Shown piece after piece: positions 14,426-23,743 of a stretch of 30,333 bases of DNA. Position numbers and translations under genes: made by a program. Origin of the DNA: Acidimicrobiia bacterium (GTDB lineage: Bacteria > Actinomycetota > Acidimicrobiia > Acidimicrobiales > CATQHL01); NCBI GenBank assembly GCA_021296435.1, contig JAGWAK010000017.1, positions 1 through 30,333 on the forward strand. Direction: 5' to 3'. Positions within the stretch are counted from its first letter, which is position 1. Each line of letters opens with the position of its first letter. Under the pieces are notes generated by a model. It searched no databases. It was not told the DNA's origin and saw only the letters and a program-made list of their open reading frames with translations.

Positions 14426-14444
14426 ATCGTTTGGACCCTAACAG
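14426..14444 (-). promoter_or_regulatory. Operator site 2, upstream of the dioxygenase
   Basis: On the minus strand this reads CTGTTAG-GGTC-CAAACGA plus T, a 19-base exact match to operator site 1 and in the same orientation relative to the downstream gene. A TAGGGT box (14435-14440) lies inside it. The dioxygenase ATG is ~60 nt downstream, so this transcript would have a leader, unlike P450 no. 1. It lies just after the MarR stop codon, so the MarR gene itself is not obviously under it. Confidence 0.6.
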
Positions 14445-14472
14445 TTTCTCGCGAGGGTTGTCGAGGTCGGCT

Positions 14473-14994
14473 TCAGGATGTGTCCAGGTCAGCAACGGTG
14501 CGCAGCAGCGTCCGTAGGTAGGCGGCCAGCCGGGTGGCCTCGATGTCGCTGAGGTCCCGCGTCACGAGCGCCTCCTGCTTGTTGAAGGCGGGCATGATCT
14601 CGTCGACCACGCGGTGCCCCGAGTCGGTGGTGCGCACCAGCATCCGGCGGCCGTCGGACGGGTGTGGGGCACGTTCGGCGTACCCCTTGCGCTGCAGCGT
14701 GTTGAGCACACCGGTGAGAGTCCCACCGGTGATGCCCGCCTCGGCCGCCAGATGCCCGGACTCCTGCTCGCCCCAGACCCGCAGCACGAACAGCACCACG
14801 AAGGCGCTCCAGGAGAGTTCGTACTGGCGGAGCACGCCGCGCTCCATGTGGTTCCGCACGGCGGTGGCGGCCCGGAAGATGTTCGACACGGCGGCCAGCG
14901 CCACGATGTCCAAGTCGAGGGCGCCGAGCTCGGCGCGGATGCGCCGCTCGGCTTCGACGAGTTCGTCGTCGCCGGCGGCGAAGGCTCGCGGCAT
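14473..14994 (-). CDS. MarR-family transcriptional regulator
   Basis: 173-residue dimeric winged-helix regulator. The N-terminal helix (LDIVALAAVSNIFRAATAV) and C-terminal helix form the dimer interface. YELSWSAFVVLFVLRVWGE leads into the recognition helix region HLAAEAGITGGTLTGVLNTLQRKG, and the wing is PHPSDGRRMLVRTT. It is encoded directly upstream of an HpaD-type dioxygenase; in E. coli the analogous meta-cleavage operon is controlled by the MarR protein HpaR, with release by the aromatic substrate. The ATG at 14994 is preceded by a TATTGT box 7 nt away and no ribosome-binding site, suggesting a leaderless mRNA. It is the only regulator in the window and the obvious candidate to bind the four shared dyads. 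Whether it autoregulates is unclear; no dyad lies before it. Confidence 0.9.
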   Translation of the reverse strand: MPRAFAAGDDELVEAERRIRAELGALDLDIVALAAVSNIFRAATAVRNHMERGVLRQYELSWSAFVVLFVLRVWGEQESGHLAAEAGITGGTLTGVLNTLQRKGYAERAPHPSDGRRMLVRTTDSGHRVVDEIMPAFNKQEALVTRDLSDIEATRLAAYLRTLLRTVADLDTS

Positions 14995-15001
14995 GGCCGC
15001 A

Positions 15002-15007
15002 ACAATA
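15002..15007 (-). promoter_or_regulatory. Leaderless-type -10 box before the MarR gene
   Basis: TATTGT on the minus strand ends 7 nt before the ATG at 14994. It lies in the 195-nt divergent gap to the glutamine-synthetase-like gene, which otherwise shows no dyad of the operator type. Confidence 0.4.
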
Positions 15008-15177
15008 CGCCAGCCCCCCGCACCCGACGGTGTACCGGTCCTCGATTGCCGCCGGAGGCCCGCGCTCGCCCACATCGGGATCAGCGCCCTCAGGCTTGCG
15101 GGGTGCGCCGCGGCAGATTCGACGCGACCGATGGCCTGTGGTACGACGCCGCGAGCCTCACCGATCACACGAGACAC

Positions 15178-15185
15178 AGGAGGTG
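15178..15185 (+). promoter_or_regulatory. Strong ribosome-binding site of the glutamine-synthetase-like gene
   Basis: AGGAGGTG lies 4 nt before the GTG at 15190 and decides that start; the same frame is open far upstream but only as an antisense shadow of the MarR gene. Confidence 0.7.
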
Positions 15186-15189
15186 TGCC

Positions 15190-16476
15190 GTGAGCGCCGA
15201 GTACCAGCAGATCCGCGTGCTCTGGCCCGATCATCTGAACCTGCCGCGCGGCAAGTACCTGCCCGCCGCCGCGGCGGCCACCGGCGCGCGCCACTGCCTC
15301 ACCTCCTTCGCGCTCAACTACGACCGCTACATGGGGCCCGTGCCGGGTGCGGGCTTCCTGGAGGGCATGCCCGACCTGACCTGCGACTTCAGCCTCGACG
15401 ATGTGCGTCCCGGGTGGGAGGAGGGCGTCGGCGTCGTCGTCGGCGACGTCAGCTTCGAGGGCGCGCCCATTCCGTTCGCGCCCCGGGAGGTGTTGCGCCG
15501 TGCCGTGGCCGCGTGGGAGGACCTGGGCTACACCCCCAAGGTGGGTTACGAGTTCGAGGCCTACGTCATGCAGCCCGGCGAGGGTGGCGGCTGGGTCCCG
15601 TACCCGGCGCCGGGGTCGTTCGTCTATGGCACCGGCCACTTCAGCGACCCGTCGGGTATCTGCCGCGAGATCGTGGCGTGGGCGAGGGCATGCGGGTTCC
15701 ACCTTGAGTCGGTGAACGCCGAGTTCGACGAGAGCCAGTTCGAGTTCACGCTGGTCTATGACGACGCCATGGCGGCTGCCGACGAGGCGTTCCTCTTCAA
15801 GACAATGGCGCGGGAGGTTGCAGCGGAGCGGGGCCAACTGCTCACCTTCCTGCCCAAGCCGATCGCCGGCCGGGGCGGCAACGGTCTGCATGTGAATCTG
15901 AGCTTCGTGGACGGCGCCGGGAACTTCGCCCTTGTGGACGAGGCGTCTCCCGACGGCCTCTCGACGCTCGCCAAGCAGTGCATCGCCGGCCAGTTGGCCT
16001 ACCTGCGGCCCATGACGGCGCTGTGCTGCCCCACGGTCAACTCCTACAAGCGCTTGGCGCCGGCTCAGCTGTGCGGCTACTGGCAGAACTGGGGGCACGA
16101 CCACCGCTGCACGACGGTGCGCGTGAATCCCGAACGCGGTTCCTCGACCCGGCTGGAGAACCGACTTGCCGACCCGGCGGCCAGCCCGCAGATCGCGGCC
16201 GCCGCGGTCCTGACGGCCAGCCGGCTCGGGGTGCTCGATGAACTGGAGTGCCCACCGCCGGAGACCCTCGACGGTCTCGAGAACGTCAGCTGCGATGTGC
16301 ACGTTCCAGGAAGCCTGGCGGAGGCCCTCGACGAGTTGGAGGGCGACGAGACGTTCGTCGGAGCCTTCGGAGCCGAGGCGGTGGCACAGTTCGTGGCGGT
16401 CAAGCGCACCGAGTGGGAGCAGTTCACCGCCCACGTGACCGACTGGGAACTCGACTCGTACCTGCCCTATCTCTGA
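15190..16476 (+). CDS. Glutamine-synthetase-family ligase (possible gamma-glutamyl-amine synthetase)
   Basis: 428 residues, near the usual 440-470 of GS-like ligases. After a short N-terminal beta-grasp part, the catalytic domain shows the metal/ATP ligands in GYEFEAYV (E121, E123) and NAEFDESQFEF (E178, E185), the GNGLHVNLSF histidine (H234), NSYKRL (284-289) and the glutamate/phosphate-binding RVNPERGSSTRLENRLADPAA-type segment (~311-330). The core residues look intact, so it should activate glutamate with ATP. Outside the true GlnA clade, such proteins attach glutamate to amines (PuuA, gamma-glutamylanilide synthase, IpuC types). A catabolic island with P450s, a transporter and a GATase-like gene fits that role better than ammonia assimilation. 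It is divergent from the MarR gene and convergent with livF (22-nt gap). Confidence 0.85.
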   Translation: MSAEYQQIRVLWPDHLNLPRGKYLPAAAAATGARHCLTSFALNYDRYMGPVPGAGFLEGMPDLTCDFSLDDVRPGWEEGVGVVVGDVSFEGAPIPFAPREVLRRAVAAWEDLGYTPKVGYEFEAYVMQPGEGGGWVPYPAPGSFVYGTGHFSDPSGICREIVAWARACGFHLESVNAEFDESQFEFTLVYDDAMAAADEAFLFKTMAREVAAERGQLLTFLPKPIAGRGGNGLHVNLSFVDGAGNFALVDEASPDGLSTLAKQCIAGQLAYLRPMTALCCPTVNSYKRLAPAQLCGYWQNWGHDHRCTTVRVNPERGSSTRLENRLADPAASPQIAAAAVLTASRLGVLDELECPPPETLDGLENVSCDVHVPGSLAEALDELEGDETFVGAFGAEAVAQFVAVKRTEWEQFTAHVTDWELDSYLPYL

Positions 16477-16498
16477 GCGGCACCGCAGGCGTGACCGG

Positions 16499-17206
16499 TC
16501 AGCCGGAGGGCCCGAGGTAGGTCTCGAACAGGTCGGTGCGCTGGAGCAGGCTGTGCCCCGCGCCTTCGGCGGCGATCTCGCCGGTGCGCATGATGTAGGC
16601 CCGGTCGCAGGCGGCGAGCATGCGATGAGCGTTCTGCTCGACCACCAGCAGGGTGCGCCCGGCGGCGGCCAGCCGGTCGATGAGGCTGAACACGAGGTCC
16701 ACGAGCGTGGGGGCGAGTCCGAGGGAGGGTTCGTCCATGAGCAGTATCCGGGGGGCGCTCATGAGGGCGCGGGCGATGGCGAGCTGCTGAGCCTCCCCGC
16801 CGGAGAGAAAGCCGGCGGGCGTGTCGCGCCGGACGCCCAACACCGGGAACAGTTCGGCCATCTCCTCCAGGCGCTCGGCGCGCTGGCGGGCGGTGGCTGT
16901 GATTCCCGCCACGAGGAGGTTCTCGCGCACGGTGAGGTCGGCAAAGAGGCGGCGGTGCTCGGGCACGAGGGCCACGCCCGCACGCAGCATCCTGTCGGGC
17001 GCCGCGCCGGTCACGTCGGAGCCCTCCAGCCGCACCCTCCCGCCGGCGGGGCTCAGCAACCCGGCGATCGAATTCAGCAGCGTGGTCTTGCCGGCGCCGT
17101 TCGGTCCGATCACTCCCACGATCTCGCCCTCCCCCACGCGTAGCGTGGCAGCCCGCAACGCGGCAATCGACCCGTACCGGCTGGTGAGCGACTCGATCTC
17201 GAGCAT
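16499..17206 (-). CDS. livF: Branched-chain amino acid-type ABC transporter ATP-binding protein (LivF)
   Basis: 235 residues, the LivF size. Walker A is GPNGAGKTTLL (~34-44), the signature is LSGGEAQQLAIARAL, Walker B is ILLMDEP, followed by SLGLAP, and the switch His follows the LivF pattern with VVEQNAH. It supplies ATP power to the LivH/LivMG importer. Unusually it is separated from the other transporter genes by the alcohol dehydrogenase, P450 no. 2 and CaiB genes, and it ends the operon, 12 nt after the CaiB stop. The imported compound need not be an amino acid; this family also carries aromatic acids, amides and urea. Confidence 0.92.
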   Translation of the reverse strand: MLEIESLTSRYGSIAALRAATLRVGEGEIVGVIGPNGAGKTTLLNSIAGLLSPAGGRVRLEGSDVTGAAPDRMLRAGVALVPEHRRLFADLTVRENLLVAGITATARQRAERLEEMAELFPVLGVRRDTPAGFLSGGEAQQLAIARALMSAPRILLMDEPSLGLAPTLVDLVFSLIDRLAAAGRTLLVVEQNAHRMLAACDRAYIMRTGEIAAEGAGHSLLQRTDLFETYLGPSG

Positions 17207-17218
17207 CCGACCGATCCT

Positions 17219-18415
17219 CTAGGTGCCGCTGTTCGCTGCCGGGGCGCGATCGCCGCCCGGCGCTCGGCTCCGGGCACGTTCGACCAGGTCGGCCACCAAG
17301 TCGGGGTCGTGCTCGTCGAGTGCGGGCACGCTCGCCCGTGGCTCGCCCGCACCGCTGATGTTGAATGGAGGTCGAAGCACGGTTGCCGTGCCACCGGGAA
17401 TCTCGACGGTGCCGAAGCGATCACGTGCCCGGAACTGCTCGTGGTTCGCCACCTCCAGCGGCCCGTTCACGCTGCCGACGGCGATGCGCGCCGAGCGAAG
17501 CTTCGCCCGCACGTCGGGAGCCGGCTCCGCGGCAAAGGCGGCACAGATCGCCTCCTCGAGTTCGTCGACATTCTCGACGCGGGCCTCGTTAGTGGCGAAG
17601 CGCGGGTCGGTCGCCAGTTCGGGACGCATCATCACGTCGGTTGCCAGCGCCACCCATTCCGGGTTGGCCTGCACCGCCAGCATGATCACCGAGCCGTCGG
17701 CGAGTTCGAACAGGCCGTAGGGGGCGATGAGCGAGTGACGCCTGGCGGACCGGGTGGGTGGAGCGCCGTCGGCGACCGAGGCGTAGGTCTGCGGTGCGGT
17801 CCACTCGGCGAGGCACTCCAGCATCGACAGCGAGATCGCCGCGCCCTCACCGGTCACGGCGCGCCGGTGCAGCGCCGCCAGGATGGCGCTCAGGGCATAC
17901 ATCCCGGCGCAGATGTCGGCGACGGAGAAGCCGACCTTGCTCATCTGCTCGGGGTCGCCGGTCAGCGCGACAGCGCCCGCCTCGGCCTGGATGATCAGGT
18001 CGTAAGCCTTGTCGTCGGCCCGCGGCCCGTCGGTGCCGTAGCCCGAGATGTCACAGGCGATCAGGTGAGGGTGGCGGGCGACGAGCTGCTCGGCGAGGAT
18101 GCCGGCGCGCCGGGCCGCGCCGGGGGAGAGGTTCTGGACGAACACGTCGGCTCCGGCGACCAGTTCGTCGAAGCGTTCCCGTTCGGACGCGTCGCTCAGG
18201 TCGAGCGCGATGCTGTCCTTGCCCCGGTTGCCCCACACGAAGTAGGTGGACTCGCCGTCCAGCCTGCTGTCGTAGTCACGGGCGAAGTCGCCGTGCGGCG
18301 GGCGCTCCACCTTCAGCACCCTGGCGCCGAGGTCGGCCAGATGCCGGGTCGTGAACGGCGCCGAGACGGCGTTCTCGAGCGTGACCACCAGGACGCCCTC
18401 CAGCGGCGCGCTCAC
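17219..18415 (-). CDS. CaiB/BaiF (class III) CoA-transferase family protein
   Basis: 398 residues from GTG 18415, which overlaps the P450 no. 2 stop as GTGA. Family features: APLEGVLVVTLENAVSAPFTTRHLADLGARVLKVE-type N-terminus, FVWGNRGKDSIALDL, DLIIQAEAGAVALTG, ISLSMLECLAEW and HDPDLVADL near the end. These proteins move CoA between carboxylic acids or racemise acyl-CoAs. At the position of the formyl-CoA transferase nucleophile (Asp169, in VSMQDA) this protein has Glu (LSMLEC), and the racemase Asp is Ser, so its exact chemistry is open. Operon context (P450, alcohol dehydrogenase, importer) suggests it activates the side-chain acid of the substrate as a CoA thioester. Confidence 0.88.
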   Translation of the reverse strand: MSAPLEGVLVVTLENAVSAPFTTRHLADLGARVLKVERPPHGDFARDYDSRLDGESTYFVWGNRGKDSIALDLSDASERERFDELVAGADVFVQNLSPGAARRAGILAEQLVARHPHLIACDISGYGTDGPRADDKAYDLIIQAEAGAVALTGDPEQMSKVGFSVADICAGMYALSAILAALHRRAVTGEGAAISLSMLECLAEWTAPQTYASVADGAPPTRSARRHSLIAPYGLFELADGSVIMLAVQANPEWVALATDVMMRPELATDPRFATNEARVENVDELEEAICAAFAAEPAPDVRAKLRSARIAVGSVNGPLEVANHEQFRARDRFGTVEIPGGTATVLRPPFNISGAGEPRASVPALDEHDPDLVADLVERARSRAPGGDRAPAANSGT

Positions 18416-19677
18416 GGTTCCATCTCCACCGGCTCCATGGCCACCGACGCTACGCCGTGTACGAAGTTCGAGGCGATCCGCTGCGGCTCGCCAATCCGGC
18501 GCAGGCCGATGCCCCGCTTCAGGATTTCCTCGACCAGCACCATGATCTCCATGCGGGCCAGTGATGCGCCGAGGCAGAAGTGGTGCCCCCCGCCGCCGAA
18601 GGAGAAGTGCTCGTTCGGCGAGCGGGCCACGTCGAAGCGGAACGGGTCGGCGAAGGTCTCCGGATCGCGGTTGGCCGAGGCGTACCACATCACCACCTTG
18701 TCCCCGGCGGCGACCTCGGTGCCCGCCAGGGCGGTGTCGCAGCGGGCCGTGCGGCGCATGTGCAGCACCGGCGTGGCCCAGCGGAGCACCTCCTCGGTGG
18801 CGCCGGCGGCGAGCTCCGGATGCCGGTGGAGGCGCCGAAGCTCTTCGGGCTGTTCGGCGAGGGCCAGCGCGCCGTGCACGAGGGCGGTGCGGGTCGTCTC
18901 GTTGCCCGCGAAGACGAGAAGCTGGAAAAAGTTCCGGTACTCGGCCGGGCTGAGACGGCCGCCGTCGACGGCTCGCACCAACTCGCTCACCAGATCCTCG
19001 GCAGGCTCGGTGCGGCGACGCTCACCCAGCTCTTCGCCGTAGATGAAGAGGGCATGGCTGGCGGGACTCCCAAAGGGCAGCAGGCGCAGCGGCGTGGTGT
19101 TGCCGAAGGCGTCGGGCGCCAGCGTAGGTCGGTCGCCCGTGCCCTCTACGAGATAGTCCGACAGCTCCACGAGGTACTCGGCATCGTCCTCGGGTATGCC
19201 GAGCATCAGCATGATGACCCGGATCGGCAGCGGCGCCGCCACCGCCGTGACCCAGTCCCCGCCACCGGCGGCGACGAAACCGTCCAGCAGCTCCGCGGCG
19301 AGGGCCCGCGTCGCCGCAGCGAAGCGAGTCACGTTGCGGGGCGTGAAGTGCCCGCTGACGATGCGTCGAAGCCGCGTGTGGTCCGGTGGGTCGGTGTCGA
19401 TGAGCGAACGGCGCGCCTCGAGGGCGTCGGCCTCGAGATCCCAGAGGTTGGTGTGCCCGATCTCCGACGAGAAGAGCTCCGGGTTCCGTGACACGGCGCG
19501 CACGTCTCGATGACGGGTGACGGCCCAAAAGCCGCCCGCCTCGTACGGATGCCAGGTGAGGCCGGGCGCGGCGCGCATGGCGGCGAAGCGGTCGTGGGGA
19601 ATCCCGTCGAGGTACAGGCTGGGCGCGCTCACCTCGAACTGGTTGCCGGCGACGGTCAGCGGGCTCCCCGGATCCAT
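18412..19677 (-). CDS. Cytochrome P450 no. 2 (CYP125/124-like)
   Basis: 421 residues from ATG 19677, with GAGGCGGG upstream. Landmarks: DTDPPDHTRLRRIVSGHFTPR, the I-helix FAGNETTRTA (~257-266), ExxR in TEEVLRW (E296, R299), HMRRTARCDT and the heme loop FGGGGHHFCLG with Cys368. It is clearly paralogous to P450s no. 1 and no. 3, sharing the LLPFGSPAS element (199-207), which in all three follows a variable insert. It lies 14 nt after the alcohol dehydrogenase gene and overlaps CaiB by 4 nt. Co-expression with a Zn alcohol dehydrogenase and a CoA-transferase would suit stepwise oxidation of a side-chain methyl to an acid and then its CoA activation; that is inference. No ferredoxin is encoded nearby. 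Confidence 0.93.
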   Translation of the reverse strand: MDPGSPLTVAGNQFEVSAPSLYLDGIPHDRFAAMRAAPGLTWHPYEAGGFWAVTRHRDVRAVSRNPELFSSEIGHTNLWDLEADALEARRSLIDTDPPDHTRLRRIVSGHFTPRNVTRFAAATRALAAELLDGFVAAGGGDWVTAVAAPLPIRVIMLMLGIPEDDAEYLVELSDYLVEGTGDRPTLAPDAFGNTTPLRLLPFGSPASHALFIYGEELGERRRTEPAEDLVSELVRAVDGGRLSPAEYRNFFQLLVFAGNETTRTALVHGALALAEQPEELRRLHRHPELAAGATEEVLRWATPVLHMRRTARCDTALAGTEVAAGDKVVMWYASANRDPETFADPFRFDVARSPNEHFSFGGGGHHFCLGASLARMEIMVLVEEILKRGIGLRRIGEPQRIASNFVHGVASVAMEPVEMEP

Positions 19678-19691
19678 CGGTCGCACCCGCC

Positions 19692-20663
19692 TCACGTGCC
19701 GCCGACCGTCAGAACCAGCCGGCCCCGCACATCGCCGGCGCGCACCCGCCTGTGCGCGTCCGCGGCCCGCTCGAATCCTATGGTTTCCACTGGCTGGATG
19801 ATCGACGGCTCGCGGGCGGCCAGTGCCAGCAACTCGTCGAGTTGGGCCCGGCTGCCCCACACGCTGTTCATGAACGCCACCTCGTGGGGCCAGGCGCCGA
19901 AGCCCCACGGGATCCTCCCGCCGAACAGCCCGATGACGACCACCATGCCGCGCTTGCGCACCGCGCCCGCCGCCTGCGCAAGGGTGGCATCGGCACCGAT
20001 GAAGTCCAGCACGACCTCGGTCGGCGGGATCCCGTCGGCGGGATCGACGGTCTCGTGCGCCCCGATCTCGGTGGCGGTGGCGCGCTTGGCCGCCGAGATG
20101 TCGGCGGCCACCACGGTGGCGTCGCTGAGCAGTCGCAGGTAGCGGATGGCGAACTGCCCCAGCCCGCCGGCGCCGATCACGGTGGCCCGGGTGCCGGGGC
20201 CGCGGCGCCGCAGTAGGTCCAGCGTGTGCCCGACGGCCCGGTATGCGGTCAGGCCGCCACACGCCAGGGGAGCCGAGGTGACCGCGTCGAGATCGCCGAG
20301 CGGTGCGAGGTAGCGGACGTCCCGAACAGCCATCCGCTCGGCGTAGCCGCCGTCGGAGAAGATGCCGGCCTCGGCCGCGTCGGCGCAGATCATCTCCAGT
20401 TCGGACCTGCAGTCGGCGCAGCGGCCGCACCCCCACGGGGCATAGACCATCACCGGCCCCAGCCGGGGGTGCATGCCGGTCACCTCGTGTCCGAGGATCC
20501 GCGGCAGGGCGATGGGGAACAGGCCGTCGGAGATGTGCAGGTCGGAACCGCAGACACCGCAGGCGATCACGTCGATCACCTCACCGCCATTGGGCGCCGG
20601 ATCGGGATGATCCTCGACGAGGCGCACCGGGGCGCCGAACTCGGTAAGCAGCATCGCTCGCAT
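19692..20663 (-). CDS. Zinc-dependent alcohol dehydrogenase (MDR superfamily)
   Basis: 323 residues. Catalytic zinc ligands are expected at Cys38 (CGVCGSDLH), His59-Glu60 (LGHEVTG) and Cys134 (ACGGLTAYRA). The structural zinc lobe has four cysteines at 79, 82, 85 and 93 (CGRCADCRSELEMIC). The Rossmann motif is GAGGLGQFAIRYL (~157-169). It oxidises an alcohol to an aldehyde or ketone with NAD(P). Being directly upstream of P450 no. 2 in the same operon suggests it oxidises the alcohol that a P450 makes. The ATG at 20663 starts a normal MRAMLLTEFG N-terminus. The gap to the LivMG stop is 91 nt. Confidence 0.93.
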   Translation of the reverse strand: MRAMLLTEFGAPVRLVEDHPDPAPNGGEVIDVIACGVCGSDLHISDGLFPIALPRILGHEVTGMHPRLGPVMVYAPWGCGRCADCRSELEMICADAAEAGIFSDGGYAERMAVRDVRYLAPLGDLDAVTSAPLACGGLTAYRAVGHTLDLLRRRGPGTRATVIGAGGLGQFAIRYLRLLSDATVVAADISAAKRATATEIGAHETVDPADGIPPTEVVLDFIGADATLAQAAGAVRKRGMVVVIGLFGGRIPWGFGAWPHEVAFMNSVWGSRAQLDELLALAAREPSIIQPVETIGFERAADAHRRVRAGDVRGRLVLTVGGT

Positions 20664-20754
20664 CAGGTCTCCGTCTCGCGTGTCGTCGGGCGCCGGCAGG
20701 CACCGGCCACGGTGAGCCCGCCACGCCCGCCGGTGACGGGGGCAGTCGCTGCGG

Positions 20755-22670
<1,916 letters not shown>

Positions 22671-22674
<4 letters not shown>

Positions 22675-23558
22675 ACCCTCTCGGCCCGGCGGATGGTGAC
22701 CATGCCCTGCGGGCGGAAGACGAACAACAGGGCGATGCACACGAACACCATCCCGTCGGTGAGGCCGACCAGACCGTCGGGCAGGCGCGAGATCAGCAGG
22801 ACCTCCACGAGCCCCAGCGCAAGACCACCCAGGACGGCGCCCCCGAGGCTGCCCAGGCCCCCGATGAGGGCTGCCAGGACACCCTTCAGCATGGGGGTGA
22901 GACCGGCGGTCGGGTCTGCCTGACCGGTTCGCATCAGCCAGAAGATCGAGGCCACCCCGGCCAGGATCCCCGACAACACGAACGCCCCCCGGATGACCCG
23001 GTTGCTGCGCACACCCATCAGTCGGGCCGCCTCGAAGTCCTCCGCTGCGGCGCGCAGCGTCATGCCGAACATCGTGCGGCGCACCAGCCACACGGTTCCG
23101 GCGAGCGTGATGAGTGTGAAGCCGATGACCACGAGGTCATAGATCTCCAGGTTCACCCCGCCCACGCTGACGGTCTCGAACAGCCAACCCGGCCGGGCGA
23201 AGGTGCGCCGGTTGGCCGACACGGCCATGACGAAGATCGCCTGGACCACGAAGTGCACGCCGAACGACGTGAGGACCATCGTGAAGTCCGAGGAGTTGCG
23301 AACCCAGCGGAACGCGGCGAACTCGATCCCGAGCGCAGTCAGCATCGAGGACGCCAGGATTGCCGGCACCAGCACCCACCAGTCCAGCCCCAGCGTGAAG
23401 AGCGCGTAGCTCACGTAGGCGCTGACGGTGATGAGTTCCCCGTGTGCGAAGTTCACGAGGTGCATGACGCCGAAGATTACGGCGATGCCCAGCGCCAGCA
23501 GGGCGTAGATGCTGCCGCGCCCGATCCCGTCGACGAGTTGCTGGAGGAGTTCGGTCAT
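22671..23558 (-). CDS. livH: Branched-chain amino acid-type ABC transporter permease (LivH)
   Basis: 295 residues with about eight membrane segments. The N-terminus MTELLQQLVDGIGRGSIYALLALG and VMHLVNFAHGELITVSAYVSY are the LivH signature (GxxYALxAxG, NFAHG). A second family motif is VLAALIGGLGSLGGAVLGGLALGLVE-like near residues 225-250. It forms the membrane channel with the LivM part of the downstream fusion. Its stop overlaps the fusion start (GTGA). It lies 185 nt after the binding-protein gene, separated by a strong hairpin. Confidence 0.93.
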
Positions 23559-23690
23559 GGCAGAACTTCAGCGCTCCACGAGGCCGCTCGGCGCCCGGAG
23601 ATCGCAATGATCAGGTCGGCGCGCGGTTCGATCTCGAGCATGCACGCGATTGTCTCACGCTTTGCGCCGACGGCTCGCCCCCGAACGGGA

Positions 23691-23721
23691 CGGGCCCGGC
23701 AGGCTGTACCCGCCGGGCCCG
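23691..23721 (-). terminator. GC-rich hairpin after the binding-protein gene
   Basis: CGGGCCCGGC and GCCGGGCCCG make a perfect 10-bp stem with an 11-nt loop, 22 nt past the SBP stop and 130 nt before livH. There is no U-run. Such hairpins commonly stabilise the abundant binding-protein mRNA or partly stop transcription into the permease genes. Confidence 0.6.
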
Positions 23722-23743
23722 GAGTCAGATCGCCGGTCGGCGC

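Noticed and set aside
14995..16434. Minus-strand extension of the MarR frame opposite the glutamine-synthetase-like gene
   Set aside because: It is antisense to a gene with an AGGAGGTG ribosome-binding site and intact motifs; the MarR protein is complete from 14994.
19678..20436. In-frame extension of P450 no. 2 upstream of ATG 19677
   Set aside because: It is an Arg/Gly-rich shadow of the alcohol dehydrogenase gene in another frame.
22675..23091. In-frame extension of the LivM-LivG fusion
   Set aside because: It is a shadow of livH; the GTGA overlap at 22671-22674 gives a better start.
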